From: Petasospora fabianii
Lineage: Eukaryota; Ascomycota; Saccharomycetes; Phaffomycetales; Wickerhamomycetaceae
DNA: 64,000 nucleotides
Direction of reading: 5' to 3'
Assembly (NCBI GenBank): GCA_022641835.1
Contig: CP048717.1
Span: 1,426,001 to 1,490,000, forward strand
The notes beneath the pieces were generated by a model, which ran no database searches, was not told the origin of the DNA, and saw only the letters and a program-made list of their open reading frames with translations. Below are positions 1 through 11,524 of this stretch, one piece after another; position 1 is the first letter of the stretch, and each line of letters opens with the position of its first letter. Position numbers and translations under genes: made by a program.

Positions 1-1300
1 CAGTAGACGACTCAACAGTGGAAGACTCGATAAAGACGACTCGACAGTAGACGACTCCAACAGTAGAAGACTCGATCGTAGAGGACTCGATAGTAGAGGA
101 CTCCACGGTCGAAGACTCAGCAGTGGAAGACTCGATAGTAGACGACTCGACAGTAGACGACTCAACAGTAGACGACTCGACAGTAGAAGACTCGATCGTA
201 GAGGACTCGATAGTAGACGACTCCACGGTCGAAGACTCCACGGTCGAAGACTCAACAGTGGAAGACTCGATCGTAGACGACTCGACAGTAGACGACTCAA
301 CAGTAGACGACTCGATAGTAGAGGACTCAACAGTAGACGACTCGACAGTAGACGACTCAACAGTGGAAGACTCGATCGTAGAGGACTCCACAGTAGACGA
401 CTCGATAGTAGAGGACTCAACAGTAGACGACTCGACAGTAGACGACTCGATAGTAGAGGACTCAACAGTAGACGACTCGATCGTAGAGACTCGATAGTAG
501 AGGACTCAGCAGTAGACGACTCAACAGTGGAAGACTCGATAGTAGAGGACTCAACAGTAGACGACTCGATCGTAGAGGACTCGATAGTAGAGGACTCGAT
601 AGTAGAGGACTCAACAGTAGACGACTCGACAGTAGACGACTCAACAGTAGAGGACTCAACAGTGGAAGACTCGATAGTAGAGGACTCAACAGTGGAAGAC
701 TCGATAGTAGAGGACTCGACAGTAGACGACTCGACAGTAGACGACTCAGCAGTAGACGACTCGACAGTAGACGACTCGATAGTAGAGGACTCCAACAGTA
801 GACGACTCGACAGTAGACGACTCGACAGTAGACGACTCGACAGTAGACGACTCGACAGTAGACGACTCAACAGTAGAAGACTCGTCGTAGAGGACTCGAT
901 AGTAGAGGACTCCACGGTCGAAGACTCCACAGTGGAAGACTCGATCGTAGACGACTCGACAGTAGACGACTCAACAGTAGACGACTCGATAGTAGAGGAC
1001 TCAACAGTAGACGACTCGACAGTAGACGACTCCAGGTCGAAGACTCAGCAGTGGAAGACTCGATCGTAGAGGACTCGATAGTAAGGACTCCACGGTCGAA
1101 GACTCAACAGTGGAAGACTCGATGTAGAGGACTCCAACAGTAGACGACTCGACAGTAGAGGACTCGATAGTAGACGACTCGATAGCAGAGGACTCGACAG
1201 TAGAGGACTCCACGGTCGAAGACTCAGCAGTAGACGACTCGATCGTAGACGACTCGACAGTAGACGACTCAACAGTAGACGACTCGATAGTAGACGACTC
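1..1300. repeat. 15-bp minisatellite
   Basis: Degenerate tandem copies of a 15-bp unit, such as GTAGACGACTCGACA, fill this stretch. On the minus strand they encode VESST/IESST repeats of the adhesin-type gene. Unit variants alternate between GACGAC and GAGGAC and between CAACAG, CGACAG, CGATAG and CGATCG. Single-base gains and losses are scattered through it, for example CTCCAACAG for CTCAACAG. Confidence 0.9.
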
Positions 1301-4281
1301 AATAGATGATGAAGTCTCGATAGTCGAAGATGACACCGTAACATCGCTGGATGGAACATCCGTGCAGTGGTCTGGGTGTGGGTACTTCACATAGCAGAAA
1401 GTCTTAGTCTTGTGCAACCATCCAACGTTCTTAGTGATAGTTGTGCACCAGGAGGTGCTCTCACAGTCAGTGTTTGTCGTAGTGATGGTGGTACAGTCTG
1501 ATGTGGTTGACTCGCTGGACGAAGTGATCACGGAAGATGGCTCTGAGGTTTCGACAGTAGATGGCTCTGAGGAAGTCTCAACAGTAGAAGACTCAACAGA
1601 AGATGGGACTAAAGAAGTCTCAACGGTAGAGGACTCAATCGTGGAGGACTCAACAGTAGATGGCTCCTCCGAAGACGGAACTGAGGAAGTTTCGACAGTG
1701 GAAGACTCAACTGAAGAAGTCTCAATAGTAGAGGACGAGACCGTAACGTCAGTGGATGGAACATTTGTACAGTGGTCTGGGTGTGGATATTTCTCGTAAC
1801 AGAAAGTCTTAGTCTTGTGCAACCATCCAACGTTCTTAGTGATAGTTGTACACCAAGAGGTGCTCTCACAGTCAGTGTTTGTCGTAGTGATGGTGGTACA
1901 GTCTGATGTGGTTGACTCGCTAGACGAGGTGATCACGGAAGATGGCTCAGAGGACTCAACAGTTGAGGACTCAATCGTGGATTCAACAGTAGATGGCTCC
2001 ACCGAAGACGGAACCGAGGAAGTTTCGACAGTGGAAGACTCAACTGAAGAAGGAACTGAAGAAGTCTCAATAGTAGAGGAAGATACCGTAGTGGATGGAA
2101 CATCCGTGCAGTGGTCTGGGTGTGGATACTTCTCGTAACAGAAAGTCTTAGTCTTATGGAACCAGCCAACGTTCTTAGTAATAGTTGTACACCAAGAGGT
2201 GCTTTCACAGTCAGTGTTTGTCGTAGTGATGGTGGTACAGTCTGAGGTGGTTGACTCGCTAGACGACGTGATCACGGAAGATGGCTCTGAGGTTTCGACA
2301 GTAGATGGCTCTGAGGAAGTCTCAACAGTGGAAGACTCAACTGAAGAAGGAACTGAAGAAGTCTCAATAGTAGACGAAGATACCGTAACATCAGTGGATG
2401 GAACATCCGTGCAGTGGTCTGGGTGTGGATACTTCTCGTAACAGAAAGTCTTAGTCTTATGGAACCAGCCAACGTTCTTAGTAATAGTTGTACACCAAGA
2501 GGTGCTTTCACAGTCAGTGTTTGTCGTAGTGATGGTGGTACAGTCTGAGGTGGTTGACTCGCTGACGACGTGATCACGGAAGATGGCTCTGAGGTTTCGA
2601 CAGTAGATGGCTCTGAGAAGTCTCAACAGTGGAAGACTCAACTGAAGAAGGAACTGAAGAAGTCTCAATGTAGACGAAGATACTGTAACATCAGTGGATG
2701 GAACATCCGTGCAGTGGTCTGGGTGGATACTTCTCGTAACAGAAAGTCTTAGTCTTATGGAACCAGCCAACGTTCTTAGTAATAGTTGTACACCAAGAGG
2801 TGCTTTCACAGTCAGTGTTTGTCGTAGTGATGGTGGTACAGTCTGATGTGGTTGACTCGCTAGACGACGTGATCACGGAAGATGGCTCTGAGGTGTCGAC
2901 AGTAGATGGCTCTGAGGAAGTCTCGACAGTGGAAGACTCAACTGAAGAAGGAACTGAAGAAGTCTCAATAGTAGACGAAGATACCGTAACATCAGTGGAT
3001 GGAACATCCGTGCAGTGGTCTGGGTGTGGATACTTCTCGTAACAGAAAGTCTTAGTCTTATGGAACCAGCCAACGTTCTTAGTAATAGTTGTACACCAAG
3101 AGGTGCTTTCACAGTCAGTGTTTGTCGTAGTGATGGTGGTACAGTCTGATGTGGTTGACTCGCTAGACGACGTGATCACGGAAGATGGCTCTGAGGTTTC
3201 GACAGTAGATGGCTCTGAGGAAGTCTCAACAGTGGAAGACTCAACTGAAGAAGGAACTGAAGAAGTCTCAATAGTAGACGAAGATACCGTAACGTCAGTG
3301 GATGGAACATCCGTGCAGTGGTCTGGGTGTGGATACTTCTCGTAACAGAAAGTCTTAGTCTTATGGAACCAGCCAACGTTCTTAGTGATAGTTGTACACC
3401 AAGAGGTGCTCTCACAGTCAGTGTTTGTCGTAGTGATGGTGGTACAGTCTGATGTGGTTGACTCGCTGGATGAAGTAATCACGGAAGATGGTACAGAGGT
3501 TTCGACAGTAGAAGACTCAACAGAAGAAGGAACTGAAGAGGTCTCAATAGTAGAGGACGAGACCGTAACGTCAGTGGATGGAACATCCGTGCAGTGGTCT
3601 GGGTGTGGATATTTCTCATAACAGAAAGTCTTAGTCTTATGGAACCAGCCAACATTCTTAGTTATAGTTGTACACCAGGATGTGCTCTGACAATCAGTGT
3701 TTGTAGTGGTGATGGTGGTACAGTCTGGTGGAGAAGTAGTAGGAACACTAGACGATGAGGTCACAGATGTATCAACGAGTGAAGTGGTAACGGTACAAGC
3801 ATGCTTGTTTGGGATCTTGAACAATTGAGTGACAGTGTTTTCATTGTCCGAGATGTAAGTGGTAACGGTCACACAGAGGGAATGCTCAGTTGTGGACGTG
3901 ACAGTAACACAATCTATTATTCATTGTTAGTCTCTGTGAATATCAATAGAGCGGCTAATCCGCTTAAGCGCTGAAGAGCTCTCTTGCATTAGCCGCCGTG
4001 AACAAAAGGGTCCATCTCTTGCTTCCAATTGTTTCCTACGCGAAAAAACTGTTGATGGAGTGTCCGAACCGTGTAGTAGTAAACATGCAGATCTTGATCT
4101 TTCGTCTTTAATGTTTTAATGATTAAGTGATTGAAGGAATTGCAAGAGATGAATATAAATTGGAAAAGAACTCACCGTCAATATGGCCATGGTCTCCATG
4201 GTGACCTCCACCTTTGCCGAAAGTGGCAAGGGCACCGGAAGTCAGTGAAGCTGCGACGACAATGAGGTTATGAAGTCTCAT
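1..4281 (-). CDS. Repeat-rich secreted cell-wall/adhesin-type protein, spliced, cut by window edge
   Basis: Exon 1 (4281-4176) encodes a signal peptide (MRLHNLIVVAASLTSGALA) and a Gly/His-rich stretch. A 262-nt intron (4175-3914) joins it in frame (35 codons plus one base) to exon 2, which starts at 3913 with CVTVTSTT. Exon 2 holds eight tandem modules of about 101 residues. Each pairs a five-cysteine block (C-x9-C-x5-C-x16-C-x9-C, ending PHPDHC) with a Ser/Thr/Glu-rich linker. Left of about 1300 the coding DNA becomes 15-bp repeats (VESST type). Signal peptide plus Ser/Thr repeats is the pattern of GPI-anchored yeast mannoproteins and flocculins; the C-terminus and any GPI signal lie outside the window. 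Small indels shift the frame in the module near 2550-2730 and at several places left of about 1150, so the gene is either damaged or carries consensus errors. The family is not recognised by name. Confidence 0.75.
1320..3740. repeat. Eight tandem modules of about 303 bp
   Basis: The marker GTGCAGTGGTCTGGGTG recurs near 1361, 1769, 2107, 2410, 2712, 3014, 3316 and 3592. The central spacings are close to 302 bp, and the outer modules differ in linker length. Middle copies (about 2100-3400) are almost identical at the nucleotide level. The outermost copies differ more (GWLHK versus GWFHK, QSTSW versus ESTSW), which is the pattern left by unequal exchange or gene conversion. Confidence 0.88.
3914..4175 (-). 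other. Intron of the adhesin-type gene
   Basis: Read on the minus strand, the donor is GTGAGT (4175-4170), the branch site is GACTAAC (3932-3926) and the acceptor is ATAG ending at 3914, 12 nt after the branch motif. Splicing restores one frame across the junction (split codon GAT, Asp). Without splicing the leader frame stops after 52 codons. Confidence 0.75.
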
Positions 4282-7200
4282 CGCGTGAGTGTAGTGTGGG
4301 AAAGAAGAATCAAAAAGGGAGCATTTAGCGGAGTCAGATATTTGCTGTGGGAGGCTACAAGACTTTAAATAATTTGTGATAACTTTGTGAACTTTTTGGT
4401 GTCTTCTTCTTGGTCTAGGTCGAATGTACATATTAGTGCCGATTTACTCTGTTGTGCGCCAGTGAGGATTCTTACAAGAGCTCAGCGGGTACTTTTTCTG
4501 ACTCAGGGGACTGCATGAAGGATGCAGATAAATTGAACACCTCATGCAGGATTCCAAATACTGGGGAAAGGGCAAAAAAGTGTTCTGGAACTGTGCTATT
4601 GGATTAGATCATTGCCCCCGACCCTCATTGTGGATGGTAATGAAGTTGTTAGTGTTGATCCGAGTGGACTCTCTGTTTCAGCCAATCTATCTCAATTGAG
4701 TTATCCTGATGAGCTTGAACCTGATAGTGGAACTATATCCCTGTACTGTTATTTTCTGATTCTTTTTTCTTCCTTCTTTTACTCTAGTGCCGCAGATAAT
4801 GGGTGTGATACCTATACCAAGCAGACGCTCCGTGCCGGCTATATCTGCAAGTGTCCGTCAAAAGCAAAGAGACAAAATACAAAACCGCATGGAATCTGTA
4901 GTTTTAGGAGTAAATGTTGACTCAATTAGGGAATTATCTCTGTGTGTGTCTGTATGTATAATTGAGTCTTGAACTCTTTCTGACGATTGGAGGGTTGCGA
5001 TTTGTTAGAAAGGGTATGATTCTTGAAAGCCGCAATGCATAAGGTACTATTTCTTATAATTCGCCATAAGGTGTAAATTCAGCACTCTGCAACCGTCGGA
5101 GAGCGCCGCCTAAGCTAATGCTCTAGAATCTGAATACTGTCTTCTGTTGGCTGTTGGACTTTACGGGGTGTCCTCTTTGAAATGGGTTTAGGAACTTTAG
5201 TGAAGGAGGATGAAGCTTTTACTAAAGGAGAGAAGCGGATCATCTAAAATAGATCCTAGATCTGGAATTCCTGGTGATCCAGAGATCTGGTTCCACGCCA
5301 AGATCATAAGTATTCCGAGCAGTGGGTCTTAGCAATAGAATTGACCAATTATACCATGATCTATTATTGCTTTCGTCAGATGTTCCCTACAATCTTGATA
5401 GGCCACCCCCAGGCCCCACGCACACTATAGGAGAAACAAGACTACACCAACAGCGGCAAAAATGAAGTTGCAGGAAACATACTGCAGCTCGATCTGATCC
5501 AGACTTCTGCAAGGACACTCTGCAAGGTTTGGCGCTTCGGCTCAAAGAGGCTTATTTCTTCTAGCCCTAAGATTGTGTCTTCTCCGACTGAGTTTGGGTC
5601 TTCCGGGTCGGGTTTCACCTTATGGGTATCTTGGCAGAATCTATGAATTGCCTTACCAATGGATGACCCAGAACGGCTACGCTTAGAGGTGCATTTCTTC
5701 TCCTGTGGTGGTATGGGAGAGGGAAATTACTCTTACGCTTAGTGGTGTGGGTCCTCGCCCATATCTCCGTCTCTAGAGCGTCACTTTACTGTGAGGCAAA
5801 ACCTGTAGTGGTCAGGGACGATGGAGGCGACTGTGTCCGGTGGATAGAGTGAGCTGTAAGGAGAACCTCGGTCCAGAAGAGCAAGCCAGTTAATGTCCAA
5901 TACTGAGGTCATTAATGGGTTAGCAACTGAACTCAACAGTCACATGTTATTTGTAACGTCCCACCTGTCCCCAGAGAGTCTTATTGTGTGTACCATTCTT
6001 TCCCATCCCTCGCTCTCTCCACCCTACCAAGGGAAGAAAAACCCTCTCTCCAACGGGGATCTGCAGTGCTTACGAAGGTCCGTTTGTAAATTACTAGTAA
6101 TAATACGGATCGACGGTTGTTGCGCACGGGAATCTTTCGCTTGAGTTAAGCGAGGTGCATATACGCAAGATAAGATCTCGACATTGGTCGGTGTGTAGAC
6201 TGGAGACTGGAGAGCAGCAAAGAGTGGCTTTGTTGGATGGCTATTGTGGGTGCCGGAAAATGGCTAGTTCTGGTTTATTGTGTATTCGTATGGTATATGC
6301 ACTACGTAACCACGATGATGGTTCATCCATCTTCTCTAATCCCATGGATTCTGTGATCTAGAGATCCATGGATCCATGGATCCAAAGAGCCTACAAAGTA
6401 CTAATAAATCTTAACTTGCTCTCTTTCCAGTGTTCACCCATTTTACCGACTCGAAACCCGCTTCGTCCGTAACGTAACGAGTGCGGATAACTTTTTACAT
6501 ATATTGCATAAGCGCCTATTTTACCTGCAGATTCTATGTGCAAAGAAGCACATTCCACAGCTTCCATCTCGGAAATTTCTCTTCTAGGACCATTTGGGAT
6601 AATTTCCAGATCTGAGAGCACCGCTAACAACCGACAAATCTTCTCTTAGTATACAATATTTTCTCTCTGCCTATCATTTGGGAGAGCCATAAATAAAAAA
6701 TTAAATAAATAAAAATTAAATAAATAAAAATTAAATAAATAAAAATTAAATAAATAAATAAAAAATTAAATAAATAAATAAATAAAAAATAACTAAAAAA
6801 AGAAAGATTAAGCGAGATCATTTACCCTTAGCTCTATGATATTCTCACTTCCCTCTCAACTAAATTAAATCCCTGATATCATGATATTATCATTAGCTTC
6901 ACCGTAAGATCGTACGGCACTATTCAAATGATACATAAAAACAATGTGCCCAAGAATTATAACCATTGCTATTTCAAGTACTTTCCTGCCATGCCCCACC
7001 ATGCTATCCTATGCTATCCTATGCTGAGCTATGCTATAGACGTATGGACAAACGCAAGTTTGGCTCACTTATAACCCTTTCCAGCCGTTTAATAATTTGC
7101 AGCGGTCCAGGCACTCACATTCTCTTATTCTCTCTTGTCAGATTCGGGAATTATGTCGAGTGTGTAATTTATATGTACGGCTAAACGTCATACGTATAAC

Positions 7201-7817
7201 GATAGCCTCGGGACTTTCACTAAGTAAAACTGTTTGAAAACTACCTAAAGCAATAGAGCTTACTGTTGAATTCCCTTTAATGTCTAGTTCACTCACTCAA
7301 TCTAGGTTTTACATCTATCTCACAACTACCTATATAACCGTCTTTGCCAAAGACATTCCCCTTCACTCCCCTACAGAATCCTTCCAGAATAACTTCACCG
7401 AATGATGCAATACATAATCAAGCCCACACATTATCTTCCAAATTAACAATTAATAACCCCTCTTTAGTTAATCATAATTCCATCGATGAATAACATAAAC
7501 CTCTCTTCGTAAATTACAACAATTCCATCTTAATTTCTCTCTTTACTCTCTCCCGCATACACTACGAGACGATATACCGGAACAAAATTATTAATGCGTA
7601 TCGCCGGATCGAGAGAAGATTCTTTTAACCATTCCCCATTCTAGACCATGTTCAAAAGTCTTCTATGCATGCAACCTCATTGATACACTCATAACCTTGT
7701 CTTGAAATACGTACAATTATATCCGATACATTACAGCTACATCTATCTTTACTGTAAACAGAAAAACCCTTAGAGCTCAGTTGTGTGTCTTTATATTTTC
7801 ATTTCAAGAAATCAAAA
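4282..7817. other. Gene-poor stretch between the adhesin gene and APE2
   Basis: I find no supported gene in 3.5 kb. Open frames here are short and lack family features. One at about 4540-4920 (plus, no ATG start) has a protein-like start (VDGNEVVSVDPSGLSVSAN) but no homology I recognise. The adhesin promoter should occupy the left end and the APE2 terminator the right end. An AT-rich microsatellite lies at 6688-6798 and short CTATCCTATG repeats near 7005-7045. Confidence 0.6.
6688..6798. repeat. AT-rich microsatellite (AAATAAATAAAAATT type)
   Basis: Tandem AAATAAATAAAAATT-like units with length variation, made only of A and T. The long hydrophobic minus-strand frame here (FIYLIFIYLIF) is a by-product of the repeat. 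Confidence 0.85.
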
Positions 7818-10800
7818 TCAGAAACCATTCTCTTTCAACCAGGCCTTGATGGCACTGTTGTCCCTTTCAACCCAAGAAGCCTTAGACTTGATGGTATCAA
7901 TGGACTGTGCCAAAGACTGGTCAAAGCCCTTAGTACTCTTAGAAGCAAAGAATTTTTGAATCTCATCAGCTTTAGCGTAAGATGTAAATCCAGAGGTACA
8001 AGTGGCAACAACAGATCCCAACATTGACAAACCTGGTGGCAATCTCTTGGTAATCTCATCCCAGTTGGTTTGAACCCAAGTCCAAAGTGCTTCAATACCA
8101 GCAGCATTCGAACGCATACCTTGCATTGGAACGTAAATGTCCTGAGATCTGACAGTACCGTCAAACAAATATCCAAGAGTTCTTTGAATCAATTCCTTAT
8201 CTTCAAATCTACCCAAACTTCTCAAAGCAGTAATCTTTTCATCTGGAGAAACTGGATTGTTGTAGATACTCAAGAGCTGCTCGTACTCCTTGACACCACC
8301 AAGTCTAGCAACAGTCATAAAGACAGAGGATCTCAAGTTTGGATGAATGGCATCCTTGTCACCGGCAATGTACTTGGCAAAGGACTCAATGGCAAACTTC
8401 TCAGCCTTTGGATCCTTACAAGCTGCAGCACTTTCAAAAAGAATAGTTTTCAATCTTTGATCCAAGAAACCATCAGACTCCACAAAGACCCAACCAAGCT
8501 CATGAGCCTTCTTCTCAACAAGAGAGTGTTCAAAGGCTCTCAAAGCATCACGAGTCTCCTTGTCCTCAAACACCCAAGCCGATTTGATGGCAAAGACTCT
8601 TGTCAAAATTTCATCCCAGACAACAAAAGAGGTCTCTTCCTTCCAACCGTTGACAAGAGACAACAAGTTGACAGTTGACTGGTAGCCAGAGACAGAAAGG
8701 GCACCAGCATCGGCAACCAAACCAGCACGGTCCTCAACAGACAAAAGACCATCGGTACCAGCCTTACCAAGTTTCTCCCAACGTTCATTGGAGTAAGAGG
8801 TACGGTAAATACCCACCTGCTCAGCGTTCAACTTGTAGAAGTCCAAACCACCTTCCAAAGTCAAAGTCTTCTCTCTAGAATCCAAGACAATAGATTCGTC
8901 AACACCCTTAGCGGTCTTTAGGGCCAAGAAAACTGGGTAAATGGTCTCATCCTCCTCTGGCTTAACATCACCAGTAGTCAAGTAACGGTTTTGCTTAACA
9001 TGAATCTGGTTCTTCTCAGCATCTTCAGTAACAGTGATAACCGGGAAACCAATCTTCTTAGTCCAAACATCCATCACCTCAACAACGTTCTGGCCAGAGG
9101 CCTCTGATAAGGCCTCCCACAAGTCAGAGGTCTTGGTATTGCCATATTTGTGCTTCTTTAAATAATTAGAAACACCCTTGATGAAGACATCTTCACCAAG
9201 CCAGTTGGAGATCATCTTCAACAAAGAGGAACCCTTAGAGTAGGAGATGGCATCAAAGATTTGGTTAATCTCATCAGCCTTCTTGACTGGAACCTCAATT
9301 GGATGAGAGGCTCTAAGAGCATCCAAGGACATAGCATGCTGCAATGAGTCTATAACGTACTGCTCCCAAACGTTCCAGTCTGGATAGAAGTGGTTACAAG
9401 AGAACCAGGACATCCAAGTGGCGAAACCCTCGTTCAACCACAAACCTTCCCACCAATCCATGGTGACCAAGTTACCAAACCATTGGTGAGCCAATTCGTG
9501 CTGGACAACCTCGGCAACTCTCTGCTTGGTGGCCAAGTTGGAGGTCTTTTCATCGAACAACAAGTCGACAACTCTGTAAGTGATCAAACCCCAATTCTCC
9601 ATGGCACCAGCACTGAAATCAGCAATGGCAACGTTGTCAATCTTTGGCAATGGGTACTCAATACCAAAAGTCTTTTCAAAGAAAGCCAAAGTTTTAGCAG
9701 TCAAGTCAGCAGAGAATTGACCCTGTTGTTCCAAACCTGGTGTAGCATAGACCCTAACCGGGATTCTGAACAAGTCGGACTCAACGTAACGCAAATCACC
9801 GACAATGAAGGCAACTAAGTAAGTGGACATGAGTGGAGTAGAGTTGAAAACAGTAGCTTTTCTTCCATTGTCAAGTTCCTTAACCTCCTTAACATCCATG
9901 TTGGACAAAGCAGTCAAATTCTTATCAGAAATAAGGGTGATGTCAAAGACAGCTTTCAAAGCTGGTTCATCAAAAGATGGGAAGGCACGACGACAATCAG
10001 TTGGTTCCATCTGGGTAGTAGCCAAGTACTTCTTGACACCATTCTCTTCATAAGAAGATCTGTAGAAACCAGCCATGTTATCGTTCAAAGTACCAGTAAA
10101 GTTAATCTCGAGAGTGATTGTTTCACCCTTGGTGAATGGGGTGGCAAACTTAAAAGTAGCAGTCTGCTTGTCATTATCCAAAATGATATCAGTGGTCTTC
10201 TCAGATCCAATATTGGCGCTGTGGATATCAATCTCAACGATGTTCAAAGTGATGGAGCTAGTGTTAGCCTCTTGAACCTCAAGGTCAATCTTAACTGTAC
10301 CATCAAACTTAAAAGTTTCAAAGTTTGGATCCAAAGTCAAGTCATAACGGGTTGGCTTGACATTTGTTGGAAGGACCTCACGATCAGATGGGATACTGTT
10401 TTTTCAATTGAGTTAATTATCTGTTATGAAAAGAAGAGAGCCCATTCATTTGATATGCCTCGGTGGTTTAAACAAGTGTGGCACGGCACTAACGCGATTT
10501 GATAAGAGATAGGATACGCGCATGCGCAAGCTGAAAGTAGAACAACCGCCGAGATAGCAGATTGATATCTCATATTGATCAATTGACCTTCTATAGGTAT
10601 CTTTAAGTGGAGCCGCCCAATTGGCCGCCCGTCTTTCTCAGCGAATTCCTCTTGAATCTCTCGGAGATGCGTCCGTAACACAGAAGCGACATTGGCAGGG
10701 CGCATCACCTATCGTCGTCGTTGCCAAGAAAAATGCCCAATTCGAGTGGAAAAAGCTGGGGTAAATCACCCGAAATGGTCTCTAAATGAAGGAAGGAATA

Positions 10801-11056
10801 GTACTCACGTTGTAGCACCACCGTGGTTTCTAAGGCACATGGCGGAATGTCTGTGTGCTGCGTAGAAACGACGGGGAACGGTGGCGGGGTAGTGGGCGGA
10901 TAGTTGGTTTTTATACGTTGGCGCGATCGAAACTAAAAGTCCGTTTGAACTGACAGATGAGGACAACGATGACAATGATGCCAACGATGAGAGGGCACGG
11001 GCTGGAGGTCTGAGCCGTATGATGGGCCTCAAAGCTGCAGGAGCCAATGAGAACAT
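7818..11056 (-). CDS. APE2: M1 zinc aminopeptidase, Ape2/Aap1 type, two exons
   Basis: The spliced product is 941 residues (S. cerevisiae Ape2 is about 950). Exon 1 (11056-10809) encodes an Arg-rich leader without acidic residues (MFSLAPAALRPIIRLRPPAR), like a mitochondrial presequence, with PRRFYAAH as a possible processing site. Exon 2 (10395-7818) starts TIPSDREVLPTNVKPTRYDL, colinear with yeast Ape2/Aap1. The substrate-anchoring GAMEN motif lies at about 346-350, the zinc ligands HELAH at 382-386 and the third ligand in NEGFA at Glu405. The family removes N-terminal residues from peptides and acts in leucine-peptide use and glycogen metabolism. Exon 2 alone has no early in-frame ATG, so the N-terminus depends on the intron. 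The 3' end faces the gene-poor region and the 5' end is divergent from the orphan gene at 11525. Confidence 0.93.
10396..10808 (-). other. Intron of APE2
   Basis: Donor GTGAGT at 10808-10803, acceptor AAAAAACAG ending at 10396, and a likely branch site ATTAAC about 16 nt upstream of the acceptor. Length is 413 nt. Exon lengths of 248 and 2578 nt sum to 942 codons with a phase-2 junction. S. cerevisiae APE2 is also known to have an intron near its 5' end, so this one is probably ancestral. Confidence 0.82.
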
Positions 11057-11524
11057 TTTTAGGATAGGGAACAATGCCTTGTGCGTGTTATCGATGCGTA
11101 AAAGCTCCAACGGCACTGCCTTCTTTCCCCACCGTTACCGATGGAGAAAAGTTTAGTTTTCCACTATTGGAGCTTCTCAATTCCCGGTTCAGACACACAT
11201 GTTCGGCAAAAGACGGACTTTTGAGCCGGGGCTACCGGTACAAGGATATCATGTTTGCTTCATTGGAAGGGCACAGCTTAAGCACCAGCAATCTCCTCTA
11301 CTATTTAGTATAAAAATTCACTAGTCCTTAGTTGTTCAATAAGGAAAGATGGAAAGCGCGCTCTTTATTCGCTTTTATGCTCTCTTATTAGACGCTTGTT
11401 TACTTTTCGACCCCCCGCTGTGTTTACCTTTCGTAGAGCCTTTGGCGGCTATGACATAAATACACACTTCTTCTTTCTCCATTGAACACTGTCCAATAAA
11501 GCGGGTCAATATACCTATGGTGAC
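11057..11524. promoter_or_regulatory. Divergent promoter region of APE2 and the orphan secreted gene
   Basis: 468 bp between two divergent starts. A GACATAAATACA stretch near 11452 may serve as the TATA region of the rightward gene. I see no clear factor site. Confidence 0.4.

Noticed and set aside
123-1069. Plus-strand open frames rich in DDSTVEDS repeats
   Set aside because: They are antisense by-products of the 15-bp repeat; the minus strand has the signal peptide, the intron and the Cys modules.
1410-3621. Recurrent plus-strand frames of 78-129 residues (SQSVFVVVMVVQSDVVDS)
   Set aside because: Same sequence in every 303-bp module, antisense to the real coding frame.
4612-4920. Plus-strand 102-residue frame with a protein-like start
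   Set aside because: No ATG start, no recognised domain and a low-complexity middle; kept only as a remark in the gap entry.
10424-10708. Minus-strand 94-residue frame inside the APE2 intron
   Set aside because: No family features; it lies fully within a well-supported intron.
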